Assembly (NCBI RefSeq): GCF_018320785.1
Contig: NC_054886.1
Location: 2,815,177-2,879,176 of the forward strand
DNA from: Cheilinus undulatus
Lineage: Eukaryota > Chordata > Actinopteri > Labriformes > Labridae
Direction: 5' to 3'
DNA: 64,000 nt
A model generated the notes under the pieces. It saw only the letters and a list, made by a program, of their open reading frames with translations. It did not search any database and had not been told where the DNA came from. Of this stretch, positions 10,765 to 22,800 are shown one piece after another. The position numbers and the translations under genes are program-made. How positions within the stretch are numbered: position 1 is the stretch's first letter; every line of letters starts with the position of its first letter.

Positions 10765-12673
10765 ATGGCAAACATCTCTGTTAACACCACCCTCCTGAAT
10801 GAAAGCATTAACTTCAACCATAATGGCTCCCTGCATGAGGATTATGGAGACCTCGAATTCATCATGCATGTAGTGACATGCATCATCATTTGTATCGGTC
10901 TCCCTTTGTTACTCATGGCCATCTATGCTCTCTACTCTCTGGTATGTGTATTATGTCTTTATTTATTTGTTTATAAAATGTAAATTATATAAAAATGTCT
11001 TTGATCTGAAACATTTCAGTGTAACAAATATGCACAACCAAAAAAAAAGCAGAAATCAGGAAGGGGTCAAATCCATTTGAAGGCACTGTCTACCTGTATG
11101 CAGGTAGGACTAATTCTTGCTTGTTTATTTCATTATTATGGCCAGAGAAGGATCATGGTCTAGGCATTCCTACTGTTTACATGGTGGTTTAAGATCATGA
11201 TGGACACTTTACAAAGTCAAATATGCTCCAAGGTTTGGGACAGCTGATTGGGCCGTGGTGGGCCATGGTGTCCCCTACACTACACCAGAAACAGCGTACC
11301 ATGGAGCTGAAAGTTGGCCTGACTTCAAAGTGAGTGGTGTTACTCAAACCTGGTGTATGAATCAGGAGAAAAGTGCACAGTGTACTACTGGTATTACTAC
11401 TGGTAATACAATAGAAAATCTCATAGAGAAACCTATCCACTGGTCCATGGGCTCCCTGATCCCCTGTTTTTTTATTTCTACACACTACTGGGTCTATCTA
11501 TCTGATTAGCTTTTTTACTGACTACCATAAAAGGTGATGCTGGTCCCATAAACTTCAGCTGACTTTTAAAGTCATACTACTACTGAACTAATCTTTATTT
11601 CTTTTGTAGTTCATGTAGATCCCATCAGTGATGCTCAGTAGATACAGGGAGGAGAAGCTGACAGCTTGTGTAAATAAACTCAAGACATAGAGAATGAGAT
11701 TTGACTGAAAATGTAGACCAGGCTGTTACTGCAGTAGCTGTGCAGAGGTTGATGTCCATTCTGGATGGAGGACTACAGAACGTGTTTAGAACTTCTTCTC
11801 TTCTGTTTCTGTTTCTATATTTTCCTCAGGTAAAGAATGGTCAGGTGGCTCCAATCTACATCATCAACCTTTTAATATCAGACCTCATTCAGCTCTGCTG
11901 TCTGATTGTTTGGGAGTCCAAACCTGAGAGAGAGATGACAGAGAACATTGTGAGACATACTTACAGATGTGGTCTAATGACTAGTGTTGGCTTCATGGTG
12001 TGTATTTCACTGGAAAGGTAACTATCTATTTAAATAGTATTAAATATAATATTTCTGTAGTATTGTGCATCTTTTCAGAGATAATACGTCCATCTTGTTT
12101 TGCAGATATTTGCTCATCGCCCACCCACTGTGGTACCGCTTCAGACGAACCATCAGGATCTCTGTGGCGGTCTGTGTTGTAGTCTGGATCATACCTCTTG
12201 TCTTGAGTTTTGCTGTGTTGCCCTGGGTTTCTGTGGTTGTCAAAGACATCATCTTCGCCATCTTCCTCATCATTCCCTTCCCACTGTTCATATTCTTCCT
12301 GGTTGGGACCCTCAGAGCTCTCTCTACTTCTGTCTCAGTCCCCTCTGATGAAAAACGGAGAATCGTGGCAATCTTAGTCCTGGTGCTGCTGATTTATACT
12401 CTGCTGTTCCTGCCCCGTCTTATTCTTTTCACTGCAGAAACACATGATTTCACTCTAAATGTCCTCTCCCTCATGTTTCTAAAGCTGAGTCCACTTGCAG
12501 ACTTACTTCTGTATGTTTTCATCAAAAAAGAGACCTTTGGGAAGCTTTGGTCCTCTGTGTGCTGTTGCAGAAAGGAGAACAATGACACCAACAACACCAA
12601 CACAATCAATCTAGACCACACAGAGACCAGTGGTTATCAGTTAGGGGGACGGAGCCAGAAAGTAGCTGACTGA
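10765..12673 (+). CDS. Class A (rhodopsin-like) GPCR, three coding exons
   Basis: Exons are 10765-10941, 11830-12017 and 12106-12673, all with GT..AG introns, giving 310 aa. The N-terminus has four N-glycosylation sequons (N3, N7, N12, N20). TM1 is about residues 33-58. TM2 carries NLLISDL with the conserved Asp at 77. Cys106 is the TM3 disulfide cysteine. ERY (121-123) ends TM3, and the second intron cuts the Arg122 codon. Trp149 lies in TM4. TM5 to TM7 follow, with an FLP motif in TM6 and DLLLY in place of NPxxY. The C-tail has CCC, a possible palmitoylation site, and an N/T-rich stretch. The layout resembles fish receptors annotated near the proton-sensing/lipid group (GPR4, GPR68), but this is from memory and the ligand is unknown. 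The loop between TM4 and TM5 lacks the usual Cys. It is a tandem paralogue of the broken copy at 4505-5210. Confidence 0.88.
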
Positions 12674-13085
12674 GCTGATTTCAGAAGGTCACAAATATGG
12701 GGGTCAGAAGTTCTGGATGTCTGAGTGAGCCCATGTTTCTATTTGATTGACTCCATTTTCCCATAATAAGGAGTAAATTTAGGTCGTTTCCCAAAGATCT
12801 CAACTATTTCTCTCCCTTTGTCAGGATGACAAACCTGAGTTTCCCAAGATAACAAGTTCATTCCCCCAGAAATATCCCAAACTTCCCTTTTCATGTGAAA
12901 GTGGAGTAAAGTGACTTGAATGCATGCTTGTCCTCTGCTACAACCATTCTTTCAAACATCTTTGTTTTGTGCTGTCTTGCTGTTCTGTTGTGTTTTGTTC
13001 CTCCTAAACTTCAACATCTTTTTATTTAGTACATTTGAGTGGTTGAACATTTGTCTAAATGTGGACCAGGATTCTCATGGAGAGG
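12674..13085 (+). repeat. 3' flank of the GPCR gene, duplicated at 5215-5640
   Basis: This is non-coding sequence just after the stop codon and matches the flank of the pseudogene copy. It is likely the 3' untranslated region. No single polyadenylation signal stands out here; AATAAA words lie further on, near 13345. Confidence 0.7.
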
Positions 13086-13387
13086 GTAGGGGAGTGTCCT
13101 GAGGATTAAAAAAAGAGGAAACACGCCACAAATGTTCTCCCTAAACATTATTTGTTAAGCTGTGCATTTAATACATAGAAATGAATATTAAAACAGCTGT
13201 GCTTATCTACTCTCTACATTGTTTTATCAGTAGAAGTTTTCCTGTACAGTTTTAGTACCATATCTTCAGGATGTGATTCAGAGAAATTTCATTGTTTTGT
13301 TACTCTAATAAAAATATTTCAAATTCATTAAATTCCTTTTCTTGTCAATAAATATGAAGATACAAAATTAATTTCTGACAAATGTAA

Positions 13388-13722
13388 CATCACCTGTCGG
13401 ACCGGGGACTGGAGCAGCCGGTCAGCGTCAGATGATGTCACGCCTAATTCAGCAGATAGAGAAAAGACGGCCACATACACACAGCAGACACAGCCACATT
13501 CTCCACAACAACAAAATATCATGTTAACAACAAAAGCACATTACCACCATGGTCCTAACAACAATCTGATCAGGAACACACTACATGGTTTTCATTCACT
13601 ACTACAATCACCATTTACACAAAGATGGACATTCTGAAATATGAGAATAGAAACACAATATAGAGATTTAAAATCATTTCAACCTAGATTCAGCTGAGAA
13701 CAGCACAAATGAAAGATATGTA
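13388..13722. repeat. Second copy of the segment at 7012-7330
   Basis: Near-identical to 7012-7330 and in the same orientation relative to the GPCR copy upstream. It marks the distal end of the tandemly duplicated GPCR unit. Confidence 0.8.
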
Positions 13723-15600
13723 ATGTTCACACTGATAAACATTGGTGGTTTTTGGAAAAAAGAAATGATGGAAATCAATGTTTGAAACAAGTTCTAAAAA
13801 GTTGGGACAGGAACATGTTTACCACCTTGGTCCATCACTTTTTCTTTCCATCATCAGGATGGAGACAGCACACTGACATCAAACCACACTACACTAAGAC
13901 ATCATGGACATCATCATAACGTGTTTGGCATCAAAACCATTTTATAATTCCATTTTTCATTTTTTGTCTCCTTTGCTTGGTGAATCCTGAACTCCAGCCT
14001 GAAACACAAGTATTTAAAATACTGTTTATGTCATAGCTGTGTTTAAAAAAACTCAAAATGGTGGACCCAAAATGCAGATAAAATAAAATACTTTTAATAA
14101 ACAAAAATCCTAAGGGAAAACCTCCAGCTAAACTTACTTTACAAAAATAAAAAACTAGTTTACAAAATCTAGACATGAGGGAGACTTCACATGCAGCTAA
14201 ACATCAAACAATGAACTGACCCAGACACAGAGAGACAGAGAGACTAAATACACAAGGAGTGATTAGACAAAGGGAAACAGGTGAGGACAATGAGACACAG
14301 GTGAATCTGGTGAGTGTAATCAAGGCAGAGGGAAACTCAGGCAGGAAGTAGACTGGAATTACACACAAGGGAAAGCAACTACAAAATAAAACAGGAAACA
14401 TGGAACACTACACAAGAAGCAGACTCAAAGACAACTAAACAGTACACTAGAAGCTTAAATAAGGAAACACTGAAAACACAGGAGGATACAAAGACAGCTA
14501 ACTAACACCCAAAGGAAATTCAAAGAACACAACACAAGGAGGAAACTCAGACACGGAGGGAAAAGGATTACAAAACCACTAGAACTATACATAGAAACAC
14601 AAAGGCCACATAAAACACCTAATAACTAACCAAAATCAGGATCATGACAGTAAACTCAAATACAGGGAGGCCCAATGATATATAAACACTAGAACAATAC
14701 AAGAAATGAAGAATCACAAAGGGTAGTCAACTAAACACTAGAACATGATACAACTTAAAGCACAAAATACACAGAAACACAAGGGCTACAGAAAAACTCC
14801 TCATAAACTGAAAACCTAAATACAAAGTCAAACTAGAAACATTGAAATCCATGAAATTAACAAAGGAAAACACTAGAAAAACTAAGGAACATAATAAACC
14901 AAAACCTGAATCATGACAGTTTAATAAAATCCTTTCTCATTAAAAAAGAGTAAGTCACATTTAAATTGAATTCTCAAAAATCTGCTTGGATTTGACTTTT
15001 TAAGAATTTAAGGAGCTTTAGAAATCAGTCTTGGACAACATTTTAAAATTCAAGCATTTCTTTTTCTTTATTTCAGTATTTATTTCAGATATTTACTCAG
15101 ATACATCAGGCCCAAATCTTTCAAACTTCTTTAGATGACAACAGTTTAAAGCTCTTACAGTGAAAGAATATAATTTAACATTATTTTGTTAAAATGACAT
15201 GGTAACATGGTTGAAACAAGAGCTACAGGGTTGAATGAATTCATAATTCTAAAGAGAAGTACATGACATAGTTAAGAAACAGACAACTGAAAAATATTCT
15301 TTGTTGTAAAAATGCTCCATGGTAATGAATCTTATTCTGTTGGACAGTCTGTTTATTCTCCTTTTAAATCGAGCCACATTTGTAAGGAACATGTGTTTGT
15401 GGGATGAGCAGCAGAGCTGAGTGTGTGGGCCACACTTGTGAAAAATTAGCCAGATCTTCTCTGCCAGAGCTAACCAGCTCATGTTGCTGTTGCTACTGAC
15501 TCTTGTTTTGAGCTTCTGGTACCACCAGGTGCTGACATTCAGGTTCCTGACTGGTTCCTGTTCAGCCATGAGTCCAGATTCAGCCTATGGCAGTTGGAGA
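13722..15600. other. Gene-poor region with A-rich dispersed-repeat sequence
   Basis: From about 14040 to 14930 the plus strand is very A-rich, with recurring words such as 'aggaaacatggaacactac', 'aatcaggatcatgacag' and 'ctgaatcatgacagt'. This is consistent with fragments of a dispersed repeat repeated two or three times. The minus-strand frames (for example 14204-14401 and 15249-15569) show no recognisable domain. No gene is supported. Confidence 0.5.
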
Positions 15601-15608
15601 GTTTGGTC

Positions 15609-15672
<64 letters not shown>

Positions 15673-15895
15673 AATCTAATCTAAATTTATCTTATCTTGT
15701 CTTATCTTGTCTAGTCTAGTCTAGTCTAGTCTAGTCTAGTCCTGTCCTGTCTTGTCTTGTCTTGTCTTGTCTTGTCTTATCTAATCTTATCCTATCCTAT
15801 CCTATCCTATCCAATCCAATCCAATCCAGTCCAGTCCAGTCTAGTCTTGTCTTGTCTTATCTTATCTAATCTTATTTTATCTTATCTTATCTTAA
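15609..15895 (+). repeat. Pentanucleotide microsatellite with block-wise variants
   Basis: About 57 five-base units occur in phase. The unit drifts by single substitutions in homogeneous blocks: cttat, ctaat, cttgt, ctagt, cctgt, cttgt, cctat, ccaat, ccagt, ctagt, cttgt, cttat. The frame 15757-16059 is mostly the translation of this tract and is not a gene. Confidence 0.95.
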
Positions 15896-16214
15896 GTGTT
15901 GCACAACATGTTGAATCAGAGAAAATCAAGCAAAAATACATAAAAAACAGACAATCAGGAAATACGTTGTTATACCCACAGAACAAACAGCAACTCACTG
16001 ATAAATTCAGGTATAATATAATTCTGGGCCTTATTTCAGTGCAGCGCTGCCACGAATGAATGACCACAGCAGGGAATAGACTCAGAAGTTTCTTGATTTA
16101 AAGGGGCAGATGATGAAAAATGTTTATTTATTATGTAATGATCAAGTAAGAAAACAACATAGAGATAGTTTTGCTGGTGCCAGATAGGATAGCAAAATGC
16201 AGTTCAAAAGTTAA

Positions 16215-16737
16215 AGGTACAGTGTGTAGAATTTGGCTGCATTTCGCAGAACAGAACGGTGTAAATGGGATATAATGTTTATATATTTGTGTGAAGCATG
16301 TTAAAATAAGTGCACAATCATCCCTTTAAACTTTAGTTTTCTTTTTACAAAATTAGAAAAAAGCTTTTTAAATTTACATTACCGCGGGTCGCCCTCACGG
16401 AGGCTGACATAAACCGCCATGTTGTCTACGGCAATGTTTTGGGGACAGAAAGAGGGAAACGCGATTTTTAAATACGAACCTGCCCGCTGGTCCTGAAAGC
16501 TACCTGGAAGGCAGGTGGAGAAGAAGACTGACCTATAATCTATAAAAATAATGGTTACAAAAATGAATGAATAAACCCTCACCTCGTCACTGCTGTAAAT
16601 GATGTCCGACTCACGATCCTTTTTGGTCTTCACAGGCTCTCGTCGCTTAGTGATGTGATGTTTTGGTAAAAGATCGGCTCATTCTAAAATCTGGACGCTA
16701 GATGTCGCTAAAATTCCAAATTCTACACAATGCACCT
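16215..16737. mobile_element. TTAA-flanked miniature element
   Basis: TTAA occurs at 16211-16214 and 16738-16741. The termini 'aggtacagtgtgtagaattt' and 'aaattctacacaatgcacct' are inverted repeats. The core contains 'tcacggaggctgacataaac' and 'aagatcggctcattctaaaa' but no transposase. It belongs to the same family type as 2924-3264 and 25014-25554, though the core differs. Confidence 0.8.
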
Positions 16738-16741
16738 TTAA

Positions 16742-17866
16742 AGGTTAAAAGTGACAAAGAGACATGACTGAGTGAACCTTTGTTTAGTTGATGGATATGT
16801 CATCCTTCAAAGTTCTGATAGCCAACGCCAAATATCCTGTTAGCTTAAAGCCTATGGGAGGGGTTTTCATGATTCTGTCTTTATATGCATCAGTCTGGCA
16901 TATGTCTGTGCATTCAACAACACAGATTCACACACATATTGATCTCATTTGTTTCTCTGTGTGTGAAATGGCCTGCAGAATCTGCTCTGACTTCACCAAG
17001 CAGCTGTTCTTTGTCTCCATCTAGTGGCAGAATGACTTTACTGCAGAATCAAGGGGAAACAGGAGTGTGGGGAAATAGGTAGCCCCACATTTCAACATGA
17101 TTGAATAAAGAAAGAAGAAATGGTCTATAAATGACCAAACACCATGCCATCCAGTTAGATTTAAAGTTTGATTTAGGATCTTCACATTCAGCTGATTACT
17201 CTCATAGACCAGGATCATTTAATAAATGTCAGCTTAGAATCAAAATGGTGTTGTAGTAAACTCCAGGCTTACCTTTAACTAAAATACTCAATCAACATGT
17301 CTTGTTCATTTAAAACACTCCAGTTACACTGACCTGATGAACTTTGAAATGTCTCATCAATAAATCAGACGCTGTGGTCTTATTGAGTGGATGTTTGCTG
17401 ATGTGTAGGAAAGAGGATTGAAAAGGAGCAACAGCTATTTTACAAATACAGCTACTAAAACTGATTCTACAAAACAGTCCATCTCCTTTCTCTGTGGAGG
17501 AGAATCTGAAGTCTTCTAGTAAAATGTCACTTTAAACATGGATAGATTAGTTGTTGTTTAGTCACATGACCTTTCTAAATGACATCACTGGCAGCAGGCT
17601 CTACTTAGCATAGCTTCATGTAGCCTTTAGCCTAAATCAGCTGAAAATGAAGTCTGTAACTATCGGTAAAGACGACACGCCTAAAACATTATTCTACAAA
17701 CATTTGATGAAACAATGGCTCAAACAGTCTTAAAAATGCTCGTTTCTTTGGTTATATTTAATGTTTTTAAACTGAGAGTTTAAATAATTCTGAATACAGA
17801 TATAATATACTTAAACCTATTGTTCAAATGATTTAGAATATATGTAGTATATTTAAACTGTAAGGA
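16742..17866. other. No gene seen
   Basis: Frames such as 16788-17024 and 17021-17218 have no recognisable domain, and no splice-linked coding pattern was found. AT-rich intergenic DNA. Confidence 0.4.
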
Positions 17867-17867
17867 A

Positions 17868-18133
17868 CTATTTAGCTGGTACTTGTTGTCCAGGGGAAAC
17901 GTTAGTTGACGCACATGTATTTGTCTTCCGGACTCATTCCCTCTCGGTTGTGTGCAGACAGCGAGGTATTTATTTCATCTTTATTTTGATGTTTCACACT
18001 TTATTCTCCAACTTGTGTAATATGAATGCATGCTGCTTTGTAATGCAGTGTAGTGTATTTCAAACAGTTGGACGGTGGATTAGATGAAGATGATGTGCTG
18101 AAAGAATAAATCCATCAGTTCCAGAAGAACTTT
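17868..18133 (+). repeat. Intact copy of the duplicated repeat module
   Basis: Here the two blocks seen at 617-745 and 1520-1660 are contiguous and in reverse orientation, from 'aggaactatttagctggtac' to 'ccatcagttccagaag'. This defines the empty site for the insertion at 748-1520. A further partial copy is at 48010-48163. Confidence 0.8.
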
Positions 18134-18149
18134 GGTGTGGTATATTTCC

Positions 18150-18650
18150 TGGAGGGAGTGATAGTTCTGGTTGTCTCTCATGACGTTTTTCCTCTCTCCT
18201 ACAGCGTCCATTACAATTAAATGCATCCGGACAATTCTGCAACAGTCCCGCCATTGACCTACTTCCGGTCAGCGCTGAGTGAGTCCACACGGCCCCTCGT
18301 CTCCTCTGAAGGTTAGAGTGATTTTCAGCTGGTCTGCTAACCGCCAAAGAAGTCCAGAGAAGAAGAAGAAGAAGGTAAACCTGATCTGTGCTAAACTAAA
18401 GTTAGTGGTTTGACTGTGTCACAGTTGTTTGTTTGTTCATCTTCTATGTTTAGTAGTGATTAGGGTGGACATGTGTCCGGACAGGCCGGAATTTAAATGC
18501 CTTGTCCGATGCTGGACTCTTATTTGTCCTCCTTTTGGAGTCGCACCTGAACGTAACGCAGCATATTGTCCATTGCTCTCTCTCTCTGAGCATCAGTCCG
18601 GTGTTTGTCTGTTAAATCAGTGTTCATTTCATCCACTAAAACTAGACTGA
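18150..18650. promoter_or_regulatory. Promoter-like duplicated segment (copy 1)
   Basis: The segment is CpG-richer than its surroundings and carries 'cctacttccggtc', an ETS-type CGGAAGT site on the minus strand. On the minus strand the site is followed within a few bases by an ATG reading MAGLLQNCPDAFNC. The inverted copy at 41940-42420 keeps the same features with few substitutions. A further short match ('cctccttttg.agtcgcacct') lies near 55475-55540. It could be a duplicated bidirectional promoter with a short first exon, or part of a repeat. No downstream exon was found. Confidence 0.35.
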
Positions 18651-18651
18651 A

Positions 18652-19290
18652 AGCTCATAGGAGGATTAAAGACAATGAAATGTCTGATTGAGTCTAAAAG
18701 TGTCTCTGAAACTTGATGATAAAATGAATATCCCTATCAGTAAAAATGAGGCTAAAGCATTAGTTAAAAGTCACATCATGAAAGTATGGCAACAAAGTTG
18801 GGATAATGGATATACTGGAAGGCACCTTTATGCAATACAGCAAGAAGTGGGTACAGCGAGGAGGAGGAGTAGAAGAACACATGAAGAAAATCTATGAAGA
18901 AGATTAAGAGCAGGACATCCAGGTTTAAACAAGACACTTGACTTGATAAAAAAGCATCTGACAGGACTATGTGAACAGTGCAGCCTTGTGGAATCAGTTG
19001 AACATGTTTTATTTCATTGTCAGAAGTTTGAAGATAAGCAAGAAATATTGAGGAGAGAAGTCAGGAAACTGGGAGTTGAGATGACACTTAAACATCTTTG
19101 AACTGTGGGACAAAAATGTCTGTTCAAGAACCTTATTGAGACAGGTTTAATGTAAAGAATTTAGGATTGATTTTGTTCTATTTGTTTTTAATTTAATTAT
19201 TTTTTTTATTATTGGTCGAATTCTGGTCCACACTCCAACACAGTAGGTGGTGGTAATGCACCTTTATGCTGGTTGGTTTTAGCTGTATAC
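18652..19290 (+). mobile_element. I/Nimb-like LINE, 5'-truncated 3' end
   Basis: It opens in the RNase H C-terminal region (AHRRIKDNEMSD) and continues with the post-RNase H tail. That tail includes an H-x-C cluster (LTGLCEQC..VEHVLFHC) typical of the end of I-group LINE ORF2. The 3' end 'cacagtaggtggtggtaatg' matches the tails at 56660-56700 and 41461-41525. The 69-codon frame at 18688-18897 is identical in sequence to 56088-56297. Stops break the frame, so this is a dead copy. Confidence 0.8.
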
Positions 19291-19894
19291 ATAGACTTGT
19301 TTTAGCTGCAAATAAAAGCTTTTTTTGGCTGTAAATATAGGCTTGTCACGTAATTAGTACCAGGAACGAAGCAACAGGTAATGAACATTACAGTAAAATA
19401 TAATTCAAAAGTTTCAGCCAATTTAACTTTATTGATTTAACAAAAATGAAGCAGTATTCATTTCAGCAAATATTTATTTCAGAACAACCACTGCTGATGC
19501 TAAATCACTTTAGTAAGCCCTTGGAAGAATCGCGTTTACCTATTATTGTTAATGTACGGGAAGTTCCACCCACATTCATAGCTACAGTGGACCCCAGGAA
19601 TAATGTGGTATCCTCCTTATTTACTTACAGCTTACAATACTAACAGTGTGAACAAGTGATTACAAAAATATGTAAATATTTACAAACTCGAGGTAAACTC
19701 CTATCAAAACAGCTGTCATTCGTAGTTAGCATCTATCGTTAGCTGCTGTACTAAAATACACGTATTTAATGTTCTTCCACTTTAGCAACGAAGTTTCACC
19801 CATATTCAGATTTACAGTAGCGGCCCCAGGAATAAGGTGGATAGACTTGTTTTAGCTGTAAACATAGGCCTGTTTTAGCTGTACAGGTACAGCT
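19290..19894. other. Spacer with scattered copies of a 23-bp unit
   Basis: Non-coding. Copies of the unit 'ttttagctgtaaatataggc' or its variants occur at about 19277-19345 and 19843-19885. It recurs at 23272-23300, near 38580 and as a tandem array at 56931-57118. The frame 19446-19643 has no known domain. Confidence 0.5.
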
Positions 19895-22800
19895 AAAAAA
19901 AATTATAATATCATGAAAAAGTTTAGTATTGTTTGTCACTCATTTCAGAAAGTGAACCCCATATATTATACAGACTCATTACACATAGAGTGAAATATTT
20001 CAAGCCTTTATATCTTAGATGTTGATGATTATTGCTTACAGATAGTGAAAACCTAAAATTCAGTGTCTCAGAAAATTAGAATATTGTGAAAAAGTTCAAT
20101 ACTGGAAAGTCATGGAGTCACACCCTAATCAGCTAATGAACTCCAAACACCTGCAAAGGTTTCCTGAGCCTTTAAATGGTCTCTCAGTCTGGGTCAGTAG
20201 GCTACACAATCATGGGGAAGACTGCAGACTTGACAGATGTCCAGAAGACAGTCACTGACACCCTCCACAAGGAGGGTAAGGTCAAAGGTCATTGCTAAAG
20301 AAGCTGGTTGTTCACAGAGTGCTGTATCCAAGCAGATTCAGAGAAAGTTGAGTGGAAGGAAAAAGTGTGGTAGGAAAAGGAGCACCAGCATAATGGAGAA
20401 CCGCAGCCTTGAGAGGATTGTCAAGCAATTAAAAAATCAAGAATTTGGGGGAGCTTCACAAGAAGAGGACTGAGGCTGGAGTCAGCGCATCAAGAGCCAC
20501 TACACACAGACCAATCCTAGACCTGGACTACAAATGTGGCATTCCTCGTGTTAATCCACTCCTGAACCAGAGACAACATCAGAAACGTCTTACCTGGGCT
20601 GTGGAGAAAAAGAACTGGACTGTTGTGGTCTCTGTGGTCCAAAGTCCTCTTTTCAGATGAAAGTACATTTTGCATGTCATTTGGAAATCCAGGTCCCAGA
20701 GTCTGGAGGAAGAGTGGAGAGACATAGAATCCACGTTGCTTGAAGTCCAGTGTGAAGTTTCCACAGTCAGTGATGATTTGGGCTGCCATGGCATCTGCTG
20801 GTGTTGGTCCACTGTGTTTTCTGAAGTCCACAGTCAACGCAGCCATCTACCAGGACATTTTAGAGACCTTCATGCTTCCTTCTGCTGACAAGCTTTATGG
20901 AGACGCTGATTTCATTTCCCAGCAGGACTTGGCACCTGCCCACACTGCCAAAGGTACCAAAAGCTGCTTCAATGACCATGGTGTTACTGTGCTTGATTCA
21001 GACCTGAACCCCATAGAGAATCTATGGAAGATGAGAGACACCAGACCCAACAATGCAGATGACCTGAAGGCCGCTATCAAAGCAACCTGGGCTCCCATTA
21101 CACCTGAGCGGTGCCACAGGCTGATCGCCTCCATGCCACGCCGCATCGATGCAGTAATTCATGCAAAAGGAGGCCCAACCAAGTATTGAAGGCATAGAAA
21201 TGAACATACTTTTCAGAAGCCTGACATTTCTGTTTAAAATATCCTTTTTTATTGATCTTATGTAATATTCTAATTTTCTGAGACACTAGGTATGTTTACA
21301 TGGACAACTTGTAATCGGAATGAACGACTGATCGGAATGAAAATGCTTCATATACACACTCCATTCGGAATGAAACCTTCCAATCCAGGGCATCGGAATG
21401 GAATTTCATCCCAAATGAGAGGGGTGGTTTATGTTGATCCTCATTCGGATCAGCGTCCATGAAAACACTTGATCTGATCACCTCTCCCCGTTTGGGGCGT
21501 TTTTGTCTTACTGCGCATGTCTGCCCCATGTGACATGCTTCCTCGTTCTCCTCTTTTGAAATGCCAACAGCAGAAGCCTATGTACCGCTGAGCTTTGACA
21601 GGGAAAGCACCAGGACCATCAGAACTGTCTGATAAAGATAAAGGTCTATTTCTAAGTACAATAAAGTAGAAATAAAGATAATATTAAGTACGAACATGAG
21701 TGAGTATACAAACGAGCGAGCGACCTGACGGTGTAAAGCAGGGTTTCTAACTTTTATCCTAAAATATTTCAAAGTCAGAAAGCCGAGGGCCAGACATTGG
21801 ATTTTTTTCACCCATTACACCGTTAAAATGTCTTGGATGTTCGAAGATATAATCTTAACAGGACAGGCATAAATGTGCTATGTATCACATAGAATTTTTT
21901 AAACGTTTTAAGACTCATAGAGCTACACCCCTCAGCTACTGAGTGAAAACTTGACAAGCAGTCGTTTTTCTGCATTCTATCAGAATCCCCCTTACACCCC
22001 TGCATGCGTCATTTTGGATGCCTTTTAGCTCTGCACCAAGTCAAAGGACAGCCTGTGTACTAATTTGGATTACATTTTTAGTTATAAAGAGTTATAAAGA
22101 GGAATTTTTACAATTTGATGAGACCCGGGGTGAAATACACCACAGGATGTCCCGTTTAACGAAATCTTGTTGACATTAAATTGTATAGTCTGTAAATACA
22201 TTTAGTTGATATTAGTTTGGCATTAAAGGTTTTTATAATAAGGGGTTAAATCAGGCTGACACTGAACTGAATCACGTCTGCGTTTGTGGCTGATGGACTA
22301 TTACGCAGGGAAAGTATTTGCCTGAGAGCAGCTGTTTTAATCCCCCACAGATCCAAGTTTGGTTTTAAAAGGCAAAAACTTCTGGCTCTGATATTTGTTA
22401 AGGCCTGAGATGTAGAAAACTAGTCAGAGGTGCAGACAGGACTGGACTGTGGAGAGAGAATTGCAGCTGTGCACGGTGGTTAATTCTTCATTAAAAAAAA
22501 AAAAAAAAATCAAAAGTAGACAAAATAAATGAATGTCATTTAGTCTTAAAAATCATGCAGTCTGTATCAGCCTATTTTTAACAGCATGTTTGCAGAACTG
22601 AGAGGATGCGCTGCTGTGCGCTCTGTCGTGCATCTTTTTATGATGTTCCTCCCTCTAAAGACAGTTCAATGTACCATAGGCTGTTTAAATCATTTATTGC
22701 ATCATAGTACAACCTTTCCTTGCTATAATTATAGACTGATCATGATAAGTGAGTGGAAATACGTAAATATTGAAAAGTAATATTAAAAAATATCCATCTT

